The position numbers and the translations under genes were made by a program. Positions 36,871 through 46,861 of a stretch of DNA of 64,000 bases are shown here, one piece after another (the stretch's first letter is position 1; the number at the start of each line of letters is the position of its first letter). The stretch spans positions 62,001-126,000 of the forward strand of contig CP095414.1 in the NCBI GenBank assembly GCA_029541985.1, read 5' to 3'. The stretch is from Bacteroidales bacterium F22. GTDB lineage: Bacteria > Bacteroidota > Bacteroidia > Bacteroidales > Bacteroidaceae. The notes beneath the pieces are model-generated. The model had not been told where the DNA came from and searched no databases. It saw nothing but the letters and a program-made list of their open reading frames with translations.

Positions 36871-37641
36871 ATGGATTTTTTTAAAAAATTTAGTTTGGAA
36901 GGCAAAGTAGCCTTAGTATCAGGGTGTAAAAGAGGTATTGGTAAAGGTATGGCAGTTGCTTTGGCTGCTGCGGGTGCAGATATTATCGGAGTCAGTGCAT
37001 CTCTAGAACTCGAAGGAAGCGACGTGGAAAAAGATGTGAAAGCATTGGGCAGAAATTTCAAAGCCTATCGATGTGATTTCAGTGACCGTAAGGCTTTGTA
37101 TCAATTTATTTCGGAAGTGAAGAAAGATTTTCCTGTTGTGGATATTTTGCTGAACAATGCTGGAACTATTTTGCGTAAGCCAGCCGCAGAACACCCTGAT
37201 GAAATGTGGGATAAAGTCATCGAAGTAAATCAAACGGCGCAATTTATCATGACTCGTGAATTCGGAAAAGAGATGGTTGAGCGCGGCTATGGTAAAATCG
37301 TTTTTACCGCATCGTTACTTACCTTCCAAGGAGGAATCACTGTACCAGGATATGCTGCTAGTAAAGGAGCTGTCGGACAATTGACTATGGCCTTTGCTAA
37401 CGAATGGGCTAGTAAGGGGGTCAACGTGAATGCCATTGCTCCAGGATATATTGCAACTGATAATACAGCTGCTCTTCGGGCTGATAATGAACGCTCAAAC
37501 CAAATATTGACTCGTATTCCTGCCGGTCGATGGGGAACTCCTCAAGATTTTGGTGGACCTGCGGTATTCCTTTGCTCTGAAGCTTCTTCCTATATGCACG
37601 GAACAATTATGCTTGTAGATGGTGGCTGGATGGGACGCTAA
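36871..37641 (+). CDS. Short-chain dehydrogenase (KduD-like)
   Basis: A 256-residue classical SDR. The cofactor motif is SGCKRGIGKG near residue 16, NNAGT follows near 90, and the catalytic Tyr-x-x-x-Lys is YAASK near 157-161 with an upstream Ser in TASLLTF. The sequence resembles 2-keto-3-deoxy-gluconate 5-dehydrogenases (KduD). In this neighbourhood it should oxidise or reduce C5 of 2-keto-3-deoxy-L-galactonate. It is 34 nt after the preceding dehydrogenase, and the aldehyde dehydrogenase starts 34 nt after its stop. Confidence 0.88.
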   Translation: MDFFKKFSLEGKVALVSGCKRGIGKGMAVALAAAGADIIGVSASLELEGSDVEKDVKALGRNFKAYRCDFSDRKALYQFISEVKKDFPVVDILLNNAGTILRKPAAEHPDEMWDKVIEVNQTAQFIMTREFGKEMVERGYGKIVFTASLLTFQGGITVPGYAASKGAVGQLTMAFANEWASKGVNVNAIAPGYIATDNTAALRADNERSNQILTRIPAGRWGTPQDFGGPAVFLCSEASSYMHGTIMLVDGGWMGR

Positions 37642-37675
37642 AATCTGTATATATGAACGTCAAAAATACTATATA

Positions 37676-39127
37676 ATGAAACAATTCAAACAATACATAG
37701 GTGGTCATTGGATTGCTCCTACATCAAATAAATATGTGGATGTCTTGAATCCGACTGATGACTCTATAGTTGCACAGGTGGCACATGGAGATGAAAAAGA
37801 TGCTCAGTTGGCTCTTGAAACAGCAGCTAAATCACAAAAAGGATGGGCAGCGATGACTGCTCGACATCGTGCGGAATTAGTTCAAGCATTCATCGATGAA
37901 ATCCAAGCTAGCAAAGAAGCATTGGCAAAAATCATTACGCGTGAACAGGGTAAATTGTATAAATTAGCTTTGTTTGAAGTAGATGCTACCTGCTCATATA
38001 TGGACTATGCTAGAGAGTGGGCGAGAAGGATTGAAGGAGATATCGTTCCATCCGATAATCCAGATGAACAGATAATGATTCAGAAGATTCCGCGTGGAGT
38101 AGTGGTCGTGATTACTGCATGGAATTTTCCATTAGCACTCGCTGGACGTAAAATCGCTCCTGCTTTGATTGCTGGCAATACGGTTGTTGTGAAACCGACT
38201 AGCGAAACGCCAATCTCGACGTTGATGCTTGGTGAGATGGCTAAGAAAGCAGGTATTCCTGACGGTGTCATCAATATTGTCACTGGGTCGGGACGGGTCA
38301 TGGGTACTGCATTGGTCTCAAATCCAATAACTAAGATGGTCACCATGACTGGTAGTACAAGCGCTGGTCAGGCTATCTTTCGCAATGCTGCCGCAAACTT
38401 AGCACATGTACAACTCGAGTTAGGAGGAAAAGCTCCATTTATTGCCTTTGAAGATGCCAATATTGATGATGCGGTAGATGCTGCAGTTTCTGCTCGTTTT
38501 GATAACTGTGGGCAGGTGTGTACTTGCAATGAAAGAATGTACATTCATGAAGCTATTTATGATGAGTTTATGGATAAATTTATCCCTAAAGTAAAGGCGA
38601 TAAAAGTTGGTGACCCTTTTGATGAAACGGTAGATATGGGTCCTAAAATAAATAAATCAGAACTGGAACATATGAAACAAATGGTTCAAACAGCATTGGA
38701 TGAAGGGGCTACTCTTGCATGCGGTGGTCAAGTTCCAAATGGTGTGCAGTTTGAGAAAGGAAACTGGTTCGAACCAACGGTGTTGACCCATGTGAACCAG
38801 TCGATGACTGTCGTACATGAGGAAGCATTTGGACCAATCGTACCTGTTCTAAAGTTCAAAGATTATCAGCAAGTTATCGATATGGCTAATGACTGTGAAT
38901 TTGGATTGGCAGCTATGGTATTTACCAATGATATGAATCGAATCATGCGTCTCAATAATGACCTCGAATTTGGAGAAATCTATATCAATAGGGCTCATGG
39001 AGAACAGCATCAGGGTTTTCACAATGGATACAAAATGAGTGGAACTGGTGGTGAAGATGGACGTTATGGTTTTGAACAATATCTAGAAAAGAAAACCTTT
39101 TATATTCGATATAAAAATAAAGATTGA
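37676..39127 (+). CDS. Aldehyde dehydrogenase, likely 3,6-anhydro-L-galactose dehydrogenase
   Basis: A 483-residue NAD(P)-dependent [21 protein letters not shown] lies near 142-158. The catalytic Glu is in LELGGK near 248-253, and the catalytic Cys is in DNCGQVC near 285. The ATG at 37676 ([10 protein letters not shown]) is chosen over an upstream in-frame start that would overlap the SDR. It is expected to oxidise 3,6-anhydro-L-galactose to 3,6-anhydro-L-galactonate. The next gene, a cycloisomerase, overlaps it by 4 nt (ATGA), which ties the two steps. Confidence 0.9.
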   Translation: MKQFKQYIGGHWIAPTSNKYVDVLNPTDDSIVAQVAHGDEKDAQLALETAAKSQKGWAAMTARHRAELVQAFIDEIQASKEALAKIITREQGKLYKLALFEVDATCSYMDYAREWARRIEGDIVPSDNPDEQIMIQKIPRGVVVVITAWNFPLALAGRKIAPALIAGNTVVVKPTSETPISTLMLGEMAKKAGIPDGVINIVTGSGRVMGTALVSNPITKMVTMTGSTSAGQAIFRNAAANLAHVQLELGGKAPFIAFEDANIDDAVDAAVSARFDNCGQVCTCNERMYIHEAIYDEFMDKFIPKVKAIKVGDPFDETVDMGPKINKSELEHMKQMVQTALDEGATLACGGQVPNGVQFEKGNWFEPTVLTHVNQSMTVVHEEAFGPIVPVLKFKDYQQVIDMANDCEFGLAAMVFTNDMNRIMRLNNDLEFGEIYINRAHGEQHQGFHNGYKMSGTGGEDGRYGFEQYLEKKTFYIRYKNKD

Positions 39128-40221
39128 TGAATAATAAAATAGTATCTATAGAATCGCAAATCTTCGAAGTACCTCTACCTGAGGTACTCGCAGATGCAAA
39201 ACACGGGAATCATTATATTTTTGAATTAGTCACAGCAACCGTGACAACAGCTGACGGATACACTGGGACTGGCTACACCTATACTGGTGGGAAAGGGGGC
39301 TATGCCATTAAAGCGATGATCGACCATGATTTAATTCCAGCTTTGATCGGAAAAGATGCCGCTGATATTGAGTCTTTGTACGATTATATGACATGGCATA
39401 TTCACTATGTCGGAAGAGGAGGCATAGCTTCATTTGCTATATCTGCAATTGATATTGCACTATGGGACTTGAAGTGCAAGAAGCTTCGACAGCCTCTTTG
39501 GAAAGTATCGGGTGGTGCATCAAATCAATGCAAGGCCTATTGCGGAGGCATTGATCTCTTGTTCCCGTTGGATAAACTACTCAAAAATGTTCAAGGATAT
39601 TTAGATAAAGGATTCAATGGGGTTAAGATCAAAATTGGTCGGGATGATCCAGACGAGGATGTGGAACGGGTAGCTGCAGTAAGAAATTTGATTGGTCCAG
39701 ATATTACATTTATGGTTGATGCTAACTATTCTATGACTAGAGAACAAGCAATCTCTATGGCGAAAAGGATTGAAAAATATGACATCACTTGGTTTGAAGA
39801 ACCGACTATTCCAGACGATTACAAGGGCTATGCTGAGATTACTGAAAAAGGGGGGTTACCTCTTGCTATGGGTGAAAATTTGCATACTATTTATGAATTT
39901 GGATATGCAATGGATGAGGCTCGCTTGAGCTATATACAACCAGATGCATCCAATTGTGGTGGAATCACTGGATGGCTTCAAGCTTCCGCTTTGGCGGCAG
40001 AAAACAAAATCCCAGTTTGTTCACATGGTATGCAAGAATTGCATGTCAGCCTAGTCTCATCCCAAAAACATGCAGGATGGATAGAAGTACATAGTTTTCC
40101 TATTGATGAATACACTAGACGTCCATTGGTGGTTCAAAATCATTTTGCCATCGCTCCAGATACTCCAGGCATAGGAGTTGAATTTGATTGGCAAAAGCTA
40201 GCTCCTTATAAATGTGGTTAA
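39124..40221 (+). CDS. Enolase-superfamily cycloisomerase, likely for 3,6-anhydro-L-galactonate
   Basis: A 365-residue mandelate racemase/muconate-lactonising type enzyme. The acid-base Lys pair is GVKIKIGRD near residue 170. Metal ligands are VDANYSM (Asp near 199), WFEEPT (Glu near 225) and AMGENLHT (Glu near 251), followed by a SHGMQELH His region near 300. In known agar degraders such an enzyme turns 3,6-anhydro-L-galactonate into 2-keto-3-deoxy-galactonate. It overlaps the aldehyde dehydrogenase by 4 nt, which supports that role. The exact substrate is inferred. Confidence 0.9.
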   Translation: MMNNKIVSIESQIFEVPLPEVLADAKHGNHYIFELVTATVTTADGYTGTGYTYTGGKGGYAIKAMIDHDLIPALIGKDAADIESLYDYMTWHIHYVGRGGIASFAISAIDIALWDLKCKKLRQPLWKVSGGASNQCKAYCGGIDLLFPLDKLLKNVQGYLDKGFNGVKIKIGRDDPDEDVERVAAVRNLIGPDITFMVDANYSMTREQAISMAKRIEKYDITWFEEPTIPDDYKGYAEITEKGGLPLAMGENLHTIYEFGYAMDEARLSYIQPDASNCGGITGWLQASALAAENKIPVCSHGMQELHVSLVSSQKHAGWIEVHSFPIDEYTRRPLVVQNHFAIAPDTPGIGVEFDWQKLAPYKCG

Positions 40222-40302
40222 TCATTTGTCGTTTTCTTTCGACAGTCACTATGCTCAGAGACAACGATTGGATTGAAAACAAGTAACCTTAAAAGAATAA
40301 AC

Positions 40303-41346
40303 ATGAAAATATCAAAACACCCATTTGGACAGGTATCTGGAAATCAAGTCTATCTATACCGTCTTTGCAATGACCAAGGAATGGAAGTCGCCATGATGAC
40401 TTATGGAGCTACTATTACATCAATAAGAATCCCGGATAAACAGGAAGGAAACCACAATATCGTGTGTGGTTTCGACCATCTAGATGGTTATTTGTCAGAT
40501 GATTTTAAACATAATGCACCTTACTTTGGAGCTACGATAGGTCGCTATTGTGCGACTATTCAAAATGGTTCATATGATGCGGTTGAACTTGGGAAAAACA
40601 GTCAACATACTGACACATTACATGGTGGTATTGTTGGCTTCGACAAAAAGATTTGGGCTGTTGATAATGTTGTCGAATCACTTCATTACTGCGCAATTCA
40701 TTTCAACTTACTTTCTCCAGATGGAGATCAAGGGTTTCCTGGCAATGTCTGGGTTGGGCTGACGGCTATGTTAGACAATCAGAATGCGCTAAGTTTCCGA
40801 TATACTGCCGTATCTGATGCTAAAACACCATTGTCTATGACCAATCATTCTTATTTTAATCTATCTGGATTTTCCGAAAATATAGAAGGACACACAGCTC
40901 AAATCTTCGCAGATCATATCTTTCCGATGGATGCGAAAGGTAATTATACTGAAAACATCAAGTTGGTAGAAGAGACTAAGGTAGATTATCGAACACCAAG
41001 AAGGATTGGAGATGTACATGACCAAATGGGTGACAGCATGGAGCATTTTTACCTTTTTCCAGAAGGTAAAACTACTCTAGCGAAACATGTTGCGCATTTT
41101 GAGTACGCTCCAAACCAAAGGGCTATGGATGTATACACTACAGAACCTGGCATGCTATTCTATACAGCGAAATATACTTCTGATAAATTGATGAGGGCAA
41201 CGGGAGAAAAGTTTGGAAAACATTGTGCATTTTGCTGCGAAACGCATCGAATTCCCAACGGTCCCAATATCAAAAATGCTCCCGACGTATTTGTTCAGCC
41301 AGGAGAACCTTTTATCAGCGAAACGATTTACAAATTTGAATACTAA
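40303..41346 (+). CDS. Aldose 1-epimerase (galactose mutarotase)
   Basis: A 347-residue mutarotase converting beta- to alpha-galactose released by GH2. LHGGIVGFDKKIW with its His is near residue 107. TNHSYFNLSG has the catalytic His near 180, and TEPGMLFYT the catalytic Glu near 306. The ATG at 40303 (MKISKHPFG) is preferred over 40273; the latter adds 10 residues without a family match. There is no signal peptide, so it is cytoplasmic. It links the locus to galactose metabolism. Confidence 0.9.
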   Translation: MKISKHPFGQVSGNQVYLYRLCNDQGMEVAMMTYGATITSIRIPDKQEGNHNIVCGFDHLDGYLSDDFKHNAPYFGATIGRYCATIQNGSYDAVELGKNSQHTDTLHGGIVGFDKKIWAVDNVVESLHYCAIHFNLLSPDGDQGFPGNVWVGLTAMLDNQNALSFRYTAVSDAKTPLSMTNHSYFNLSGFSENIEGHTAQIFADHIFPMDAKGNYTENIKLVEETKVDYRTPRRIGDVHDQMGDSMEHFYLFPEGKTTLAKHVAHFEYAPNQRAMDVYTTEPGMLFYTAKYTSDKLMRATGEKFGKHCAFCCETHRIPNGPNIKNAPDVFVQPGEPFISETIYKFEY

Positions 41347-41369
41347 TCTAACACAATACAGACACCATT

Positions 41370-42389
41370 ATGTTTACAAGTATTATATGGGCTGTTCTAG
41401 CAGGAGGTATGCTAGGCTTATATGCTCTTCCGGAAAAATATGTCAAAGGCTATAAATATGAAAATACTTGGTCTTTGTTCTTTCTCTTTGCGTTGATTGT
41501 CTTTCCTGTGATTTTGGGATTTGGTTTGATTGATCACTTCGCTCAAGTTCTATCGAATATCCCTAATAATATCCTTTTAATTATGATGCTTACCTCGTTC
41601 TTTTGGGGAGTAGGTGTACAGTTGTGGAGTAAAGCAATCAACTACATTGGAGTATCATTAGGATTTTCCATATTCATCGGGGTAGTCATCATTATAGGTT
41701 CTCTGTTACCATTCATCGTAGGCGAAGTACCCGAAACGAATGCATTGACTATGATTATCATTGGTTTATTAGTGATCCTTTCAGGTGTGGCTATAAATGG
41801 TCGAGCTGGGGTCGTTCGACAAGAAGCTTCTCAAAAGAAGGAACATGTAGAACAACTTTCTCAAGGAAAAACGTTGAAGGGTATTTTTATTGCTTTAGTT
41901 GGTGGAATCTTTGCAACGGGTTTTAGTTTAGCCAATGCAGTAGGGAGTAGTAAAATCACAGAATTGACTATTGATGCAGGTAATCCACAGTGGAAAAGTT
42001 CTATTGCCATCATGTTTATTGTATACCTGTCAGGAGCTATTTATGTTTTACCTTACTTTGCTATTAAGTTGACTAAAAATAAAACATGGAGAGAATTCAA
42101 GGGACATCATCTGGGATGCAATTTGTGTTTGACGGGTTTGATGGGTTTTATGAATTTTATCGCTTCTGCATTATTTGCTTACGCTGCTTTTTCACTAGGA
42201 AAACAAGGTAATACAGTGGGTTATGCCATATATAATACTGTCTCAGTATTATTTGCTGTCATTGGTGGTTTAGTTGCCAAAGAGTGGGCTAGCGCATCTC
42301 CAAAAGCAAGAAGACTTCTTTATCTTGCTTCCATCATTATGGTTCTGGGAGTTATAATCATTGCTTATGGTAATAGCTTAGTTAGATAA
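41370..42389 (+). CDS. RhaT-like sugar-proton symporter
   Basis: A 339-residue inner-membrane protein with about ten hydrophobic segments. Sequence features (MFTSIIWAVLAGGMLGLYALP; VQLWSKAINYIGVSLGFSIF; GFSLANAVGSSKI) match the L-rhamnose-H+ symporter (RhaT) family of the drug/metabolite superfamily. In this locus it should import 3,6-anhydro-L-galactose and/or galactose from the periplasm, where GH117 and GH2 release them. It starts 23 nt after the mutarotase. The cargo is inference. Confidence 0.85.
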   Translation: MFTSIIWAVLAGGMLGLYALPEKYVKGYKYENTWSLFFLFALIVFPVILGFGLIDHFAQVLSNIPNNILLIMMLTSFFWGVGVQLWSKAINYIGVSLGFSIFIGVVIIIGSLLPFIVGEVPETNALTMIIIGLLVILSGVAINGRAGVVRQEASQKKEHVEQLSQGKTLKGIFIALVGGIFATGFSLANAVGSSKITELTIDAGNPQWKSSIAIMFIVYLSGAIYVLPYFAIKLTKNKTWREFKGHHLGCNLCLTGLMGFMNFIASALFAYAAFSLGKQGNTVGYAIYNTVSVLFAVIGGLVAKEWASASPKARRLLYLASIIMVLGVIIIAYGNSLVR

Positions 42390-42413
42390 TATGATAAAAA
42401 AATAAATTAGACA

Positions 42414-43766
42414 ATGAAATATTCTTTATCGTTACTTTTAAGCATCGTATTATCGGTGACAATAGTGAAAGCGCAAGATGTCCCAACGATAGATAAGGCT
42501 GGGAAATGTTATCCGACCACGCAACCAATTGTTTCTATTCCTCTGCCTCCAATTAATCAAAGATGGGTCTTGAATGAGCAATTTTCCGATGAGTTCAATG
42601 GGGAAACACTGGACAAGAACAAATGGTACGATGTACACCCAGATTGGATGGGTAGAGAGCCTGGACTTTTTGAATCTAAAAATGTACGAGTCAAAGATGG
42701 ATGTCTTGAACTGCACGGTGAAAAGATGAGTCAACCTAAAGTGATACATAGAAATGGACATGACTATCATTTTAATATTTCTTGTGCTGCTGTCGTGTCC
42801 AGAACTCAACAAGCTTCATATGGTTATTATGAATGTCGGATGAAAGCTAATAAGACCACTCTTTCAAGTACATTTTGGATGTCTTCTAGAGGAAAAGATG
42901 GAACTTTTCCAACTTTAAACAACCAGCCATCTGTGTATCCATCGGGTCACTTCTCTCAAGAATTGGATATCTGTGAAACCATTGGTCGAGGAGGCGATTT
43001 TCAAGGGGATGATTTTTCGAAAGGGATGAATTGTAATGTTCATTATTGGTATACGCCTAATGGAGAAAAGACAGCAGATATCCGAGCTAAAGAGGTTCAA
43101 ATAGAGCGTAAAGATCATCAAGGCTTATCAAGAGAATTCAATATCGTAGGATGTTGGTGGGTAAATAACAAAATGGGAAAGTTCTATCTCAATAATAAAC
43201 AAGAGCATACGATTCAATTTCGAGGTGCATTAGGACAGAAGTATGAAAATCAGCCCTTCTTGTTTAATAAATCAATGGGAATCAATATGGTTGTTGAAGC
43301 TTATCCTCAACCATGGGTAGAGCTTCCGACTGACGAGGAACTTAGTCAATCGACACTAAATACGACTTATTATGATTGGGTCAGAGTATATAAACTTGTG
43401 GATAAGAATAAATCATGTAAAATACCTGATTCTACTTATAAGGAGATGTTCAACTACCAAATTCATTTTCAACAACGTCCCCAAAGTCTCATTGCTAAAC
43501 ATGGTGAGTATACTTTGGATCTTGCTTATTCTTCGCCAACTGATTGTCATATCGTTTTGGAAATATATGATTCAAAAAACAAGAAAAAAGCTTCGAAATG
43601 TGTCCAGCAATATGCAGGATATGCACACGGATTGTATCATATCAAAGCAATGTTGACACCTGGTGAAAATTATCGAATGGTGAGTTATATCATTCCAAGA
43701 GAATCTACAGAAACAAATGATGCTTGGGAAGTAGATTCTTTTGTTTTCAAAAACGAAATCTATTAA
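42414..43766 (+). CDS. GH16 endo-galactanase (agarase/porphyranase type)
   Basis: A 450-residue protein with a signal peptide (cleavage after VKAQ, about residue 21). The catalytic motif ELDICE gives Glu183, Asp185 and Glu188. It differs clearly from the two other GH16 proteins: a GREPGLFESKNVRVKDG strand, an inserted loop before the motif, and a C-terminal beta domain of about 110 residues after the catalytic core. This suggests another subfamily, perhaps porphyranase-like. With the adjacent sulfatase it would handle sulfated agar. No lipobox. The gene after it starts 11 nt past its stop. Confidence 0.87.
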   Translation: MKYSLSLLLSIVLSVTIVKAQDVPTIDKAGKCYPTTQPIVSIPLPPINQRWVLNEQFSDEFNGETLDKNKWYDVHPDWMGREPGLFESKNVRVKDGCLELHGEKMSQPKVIHRNGHDYHFNISCAAVVSRTQQASYGYYECRMKANKTTLSSTFWMSSRGKDGTFPTLNNQPSVYPSGHFSQELDICETIGRGGDFQGDDFSKGMNCNVHYWYTPNGEKTADIRAKEVQIERKDHQGLSREFNIVGCWWVNNKMGKFYLNNKQEHTIQFRGALGQKYENQPFLFNKSMGINMVVEAYPQPWVELPTDEELSQSTLNTTYYDWVRVYKLVDKNKSCKIPDSTYKEMFNYQIHFQQRPQSLIAKHGEYTLDLAYSSPTDCHIVLEIYDSKNKKKASKCVQQYAGYAHGLYHIKAMLTPGENYRMVSYIIPRESTETNDAWEVDSFVFKNEIY

Positions 43767-43777
43767 TCGTAAAGTAT

Positions 43778-45427
43778 ATGAAGAAGAATTTAATCAAAGC
43801 CGTTTACTTCAATTTTATTATTGCTTCTGTATCGACTACACCTACATTTGCACAGCATCATATTGTCAAACCGACAACTCATTATGACCCATCTAAGCCA
43901 TTGAACGTTTTGTATATCATGTCTGATGACCATACGTCTCAAGCTATTGGTTCATATCATTCAAGATTGGCTAAGCTGAATCCTACACCCAATATCGACC
44001 TGCTGGCTGATGATGGAGTGGTCTTTACCAATTGTTTTGATACCAATTCTATCAGCACACCTAGTAGAGCATGTATCATCACAGGGCAATATTCTCATCA
44101 TAATGGCATCTTGACGTTGGATGAATCATTAGACCCTTCTCAAGAATATCTACCTCAGTATTTTAAGGCTCTAGGTTACCAAACAGCTATGATTGGGAAA
44201 TGGCATCTACATAGTGAACCTTCTGCATTTGACTTTTATGAAGTTCTTACTGGGCATGGTGGACAAGGCACTTATTTCGATCCTGTATTTGCTACTAATG
44301 CAGTCAAAGGGGGATATCCATACAATACAGAGAAATATCAGGGGTATTCTTCGGATATTATCACAAATATCACATTGGATTGGTTGATAAAGAAATGGGA
44401 CAAGAACAAACCGTTCTTTTTGATGCATCACTACAAAGCACCACATGATATGTTTGAATTTGCTCCACGATATAAATATTATTTGGAAGATGTAAAAATC
44501 CCAGAACCAAAGTCGTTGTACGACCAGACTCAGTGGGGTTCAGAAGGGACGAGAGGTAAAAATGATTCTTTAAGGAGAGTCATTGGCACTTCAATTTCTT
44601 CTAGACACGAAACTCGGAATTATGTACAGACTTATGATATTGACTCAGAAGATTCTCTAACAGATACTCATTTGGCTTATCAAGAATATTTGAAACGCTA
44701 TTTACGTTGTGTCAAAGGAGTAGATGATAATCTCCAACGCCTCTTTGATTATTTAAAGAAGGCTGGGTTGTGGGACAATACAATCATCGTATATACGGGT
44801 GATCAAGGGATGATGTTAGGAGAACATGATCTGCAAGACAAAAGATGGATGTATGACGAGTCCCAACGGATGCCTTTAATTATCCGTGATCCTCGTTCAC
44901 AAGAGCGTGGAGTTACTTGCGATTTACTTGTCAATAATATCGATTTTGCACCAACATTGCTTGAAATGGCTGGACTAAAAAAAACGCCTAAAAAAATGGA
45001 CGGAAAAAGTTTTGCCTGTATTTTCGATGGTAAGAATCCTGAGAATTGGAGAGATGCTGTGTATTATCGCTATTGGATGCATATGATTCATCATGATATT
45101 CCTGCTCATCTTGGAATCAGAACTAAGGATTATAAATTAATTTTGTTTTATGGGCGTAACTTTGACCCATCAAGAAGAGGTGAACAAACCATGTGGTGGT
45201 TAAGAGACAAAGTAAGCCATAAAATTGTACCTACTCCGGTTTCTTTTGAATTGTATGACATGGTCAAAGACCCTCATGAAATGATAAATCTCGCAAATGA
45301 CCCAAAATATGCTTCTGTTTTGAAAATGATGAAACATCGATTGTTACTTAAACGTATAGAAGTCGATGATACGGACAATCAATTTCCTGAAATCAAGCAA
45401 ATAGTGCTTGATGCATTGACAAAATAG
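43778..45427 (+). CDS. Family S1 sulfatase, Ser-type
   Basis: A 549-residue periplasmic sulfatase with a signal peptide (cleavage near TFAQ, residue 25). Metal ligands sit in YIMSDDHTS. The maturation motif is S-T-P-S-R with Ser93 as the predicted formylglycine precursor, so it needs an anaerobic radical-SAM maturase encoded elsewhere. GKWHLHS and TGDQGMMLGEHDL are further S1 signatures. The ATG at 43778 is chosen because the longer frame would overlap GH16 and mask the signal peptide. It probably removes 6-sulfate from porphyran or agar oligosaccharides. Last gene of the locus. Confidence 0.9.
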   Translation: MKKNLIKAVYFNFIIASVSTTPTFAQHHIVKPTTHYDPSKPLNVLYIMSDDHTSQAIGSYHSRLAKLNPTPNIDLLADDGVVFTNCFDTNSISTPSRACIITGQYSHHNGILTLDESLDPSQEYLPQYFKALGYQTAMIGKWHLHSEPSAFDFYEVLTGHGGQGTYFDPVFATNAVKGGYPYNTEKYQGYSSDIITNITLDWLIKKWDKNKPFFLMHHYKAPHDMFEFAPRYKYYLEDVKIPEPKSLYDQTQWGSEGTRGKNDSLRRVIGTSISSRHETRNYVQTYDIDSEDSLTDTHLAYQEYLKRYLRCVKGVDDNLQRLFDYLKKAGLWDNTIIVYTGDQGMMLGEHDLQDKRWMYDESQRMPLIIRDPRSQERGVTCDLLVNNIDFAPTLLEMAGLKKTPKKMDGKSFACIFDGKNPENWRDAVYYRYWMHMIHHDIPAHLGIRTKDYKLILFYGRNFDPSRRGEQTMWWLRDKVSHKIVPTPVSFELYDMVKDPHEMINLANDPKYASVLKMMKHRLLLKRIEVDDTDNQFPEIKQIVLDALTK

Positions 45428-45484
45428 CAAATATTGTCACTATTGGCGCTGATGAAGTGATTTATTGAATGTGAAAGTGATTTT

Positions 45485-46426
45485 CTATCGTTTGATTAAT
45501 AATGTGTTCATGTTTTCTTGAATCGGTTGTGGCAGTTGCGGTAGACTGGAAACAAATTCTACATCATCTTTGCTCATTTGACCAAATGAGTGTTCGAATG
45601 ATTCGGAGAACCAGTTCGAGGTTTTTAACCTATCCCTTTTCGCACAGTGAGATTGACTAATCACATAAACTTCATTAATGGACTGAACTCGTACGTAATC
45701 ATCATGATGATATTTGTATGAATAGTCAGAATAATAATGATACGCTAATAATTCTCCATATAGAGGAGTGGAGAAATGCCCTTTGAATTTTTCGGTGATT
45801 GTCACATCGTCCATTTTTATATGAAGTTTAGTAAGTAGTACTCTAAACTTTATTCCATCCATAGAGCAATCCATTCTTGCTGTGAATCGATTCTCGTTGA
45901 ATGTTATAATTCCTGCTTTTGCCTTCTTATACATGATAAAGAGGCTATCTCTGTCTCCTTTAAATGTATATCTGGATTTTATACTAGGAATGAATCCCCA
46001 CATACTACCTGTTAACTCTGGTATGGTAAACAGACTGTAAATACAATGAATTTTATTAAAGAGCTTGAGTTCTTCAATATTTTTATACACTTCGCAATTA
46101 TCGATATGATGTGAACTGTGTCCATTCTTTTTGATATAGTAGTCTATAATACCAGTTATCAAAAAATGAGGATGCCCTTCGGCATATTTATAGCTCCGGA
46201 TGTAGCAATGTAAATGTAAGTAGGGCTTTTTTTTGTTTGTAGATAAAATGACCACTTCGGGTAATTTTACATTGGGTTGGAAAGTTGATTCCTTTTTGAT
46301 TTGTTCTATACTATAGTGTGGAATAGTATCTTTGGTTTCTACTGACTTTGTTTGTGCGGATACACTATTCGCAGAAAACGATATGACTAGATACATAAAT
46401 AAAATTAATACAACTTTTATTCTCAT
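45485..46426 (-). CDS. Secreted protein with conserved ends and variable core, copy A
   Basis: A 313-residue protein with a signal peptide (cleavage after SVSAQ, residue 25). Its first 80 and last 40 residues nearly match the protein at 51089-52036, while the middle 180 differ strongly. No family or catalytic motif is recognised. It lies upstream-adjacent to a shortened TPR gene, the same order as the other copy. A role at the envelope is all that can be inferred. Confidence 0.7.
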   Translation of the reverse strand: MRIKVVLILFMYLVISFSANSVSAQTKSVETKDTIPHYSIEQIKKESTFQPNVKLPEVVILSTNKKKPYLHLHCYIRSYKYAEGHPHFLITGIIDYYIKKNGHSSHHIDNCEVYKNIEELKLFNKIHCIYSLFTIPELTGSMWGFIPSIKSRYTFKGDRDSLFIMYKKAKAGIITFNENRFTARMDCSMDGIKFRVLLTKLHIKMDDVTITEKFKGHFSTPLYGELLAYHYYSDYSYKYHHDDYVRVQSINEVYVISQSHCAKRDRLKTSNWFSESFEHSFGQMSKDDVEFVSSLPQLPQPIQENMNTLLIKR

Positions 46427-46811
46427 AATACTACATTAATAAATTTATCTGCAAAGATAAGATTAATATATGAATAAATATTATAATAGATTAATAATTC
46501 ATCTATACTCAAAAAATAGTTCTTCGTTGATAAATTTCAATCTTTTCGTAGATTCGTTTGAAAATCGAATGAGGATAGGGGCTGGATCATCTTCTTTAGA
46601 GGCTTCGTTTATAAATCGAAGATAAGACTTCTTTGCTTGTGTCCAGTTATTCATTACATTTTCTAAGAAATGATAAGCTTGCAGTATACTATCACAACGA
46701 GCATAGCAGATACCTGCGTAATAGTAAACTGAACTCTGCCTATATCCTGAGTCCAACATCTTATTATAAATCTCAATAGCTTTATCATTTTCTTCTTTCA
46801 AATAATAGGCA
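45485..46811 (-). repeat. Left copy of a long direct repeat (gene pair)
   Basis: This segment aligns with 51089-52691 in the same orientation: near-identical at both outer parts, diverged within the secreted-protein core, and shorter by a 279-bp deletion in the TPR gene. Identity stops at about 46811, where unrelated sequence begins. Confidence 0.88.
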
Positions 46812-46861
46812 TCAAGGTCGAAATATTGAAGTTCAAAAATGTCCTGCTTTCTTGCAAGCAT
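46499..46861 (-). pseudogene. Truncated TPR protein gene, copy A
   Basis: The frame of 120 codons carries residues matching the middle and end of the full TPR protein at 52112-53281. The first about 190 residues, including the signal peptide, are lost. The first 17 codons (46812-46861) are foreign sequence. An internal in-frame 279-bp deletion removes 93 codons between two copies of tcattgcat found in the intact gene. It is probably non-functional for lack of an export signal. Confidence 0.85.

Noticed and set aside
36498-37061. 187-codon minus-strand frame across two dehydrogenase genes
   Set aside because: It lies antisense to two well-supported enzymes with clear motifs and shows no recognisable domain.
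37619-37675. Longer N-terminus for the aldehyde dehydrogenase
   Set aside because: It overlaps the end of the SDR and adds residues unlike the family; [10 protein letters not shown] fits the normal start.
43724-43777. Longer N-terminus for the sulfatase
   Set aside because: It overlaps the GH16 gene and would bury the signal peptide that begins at 43778.
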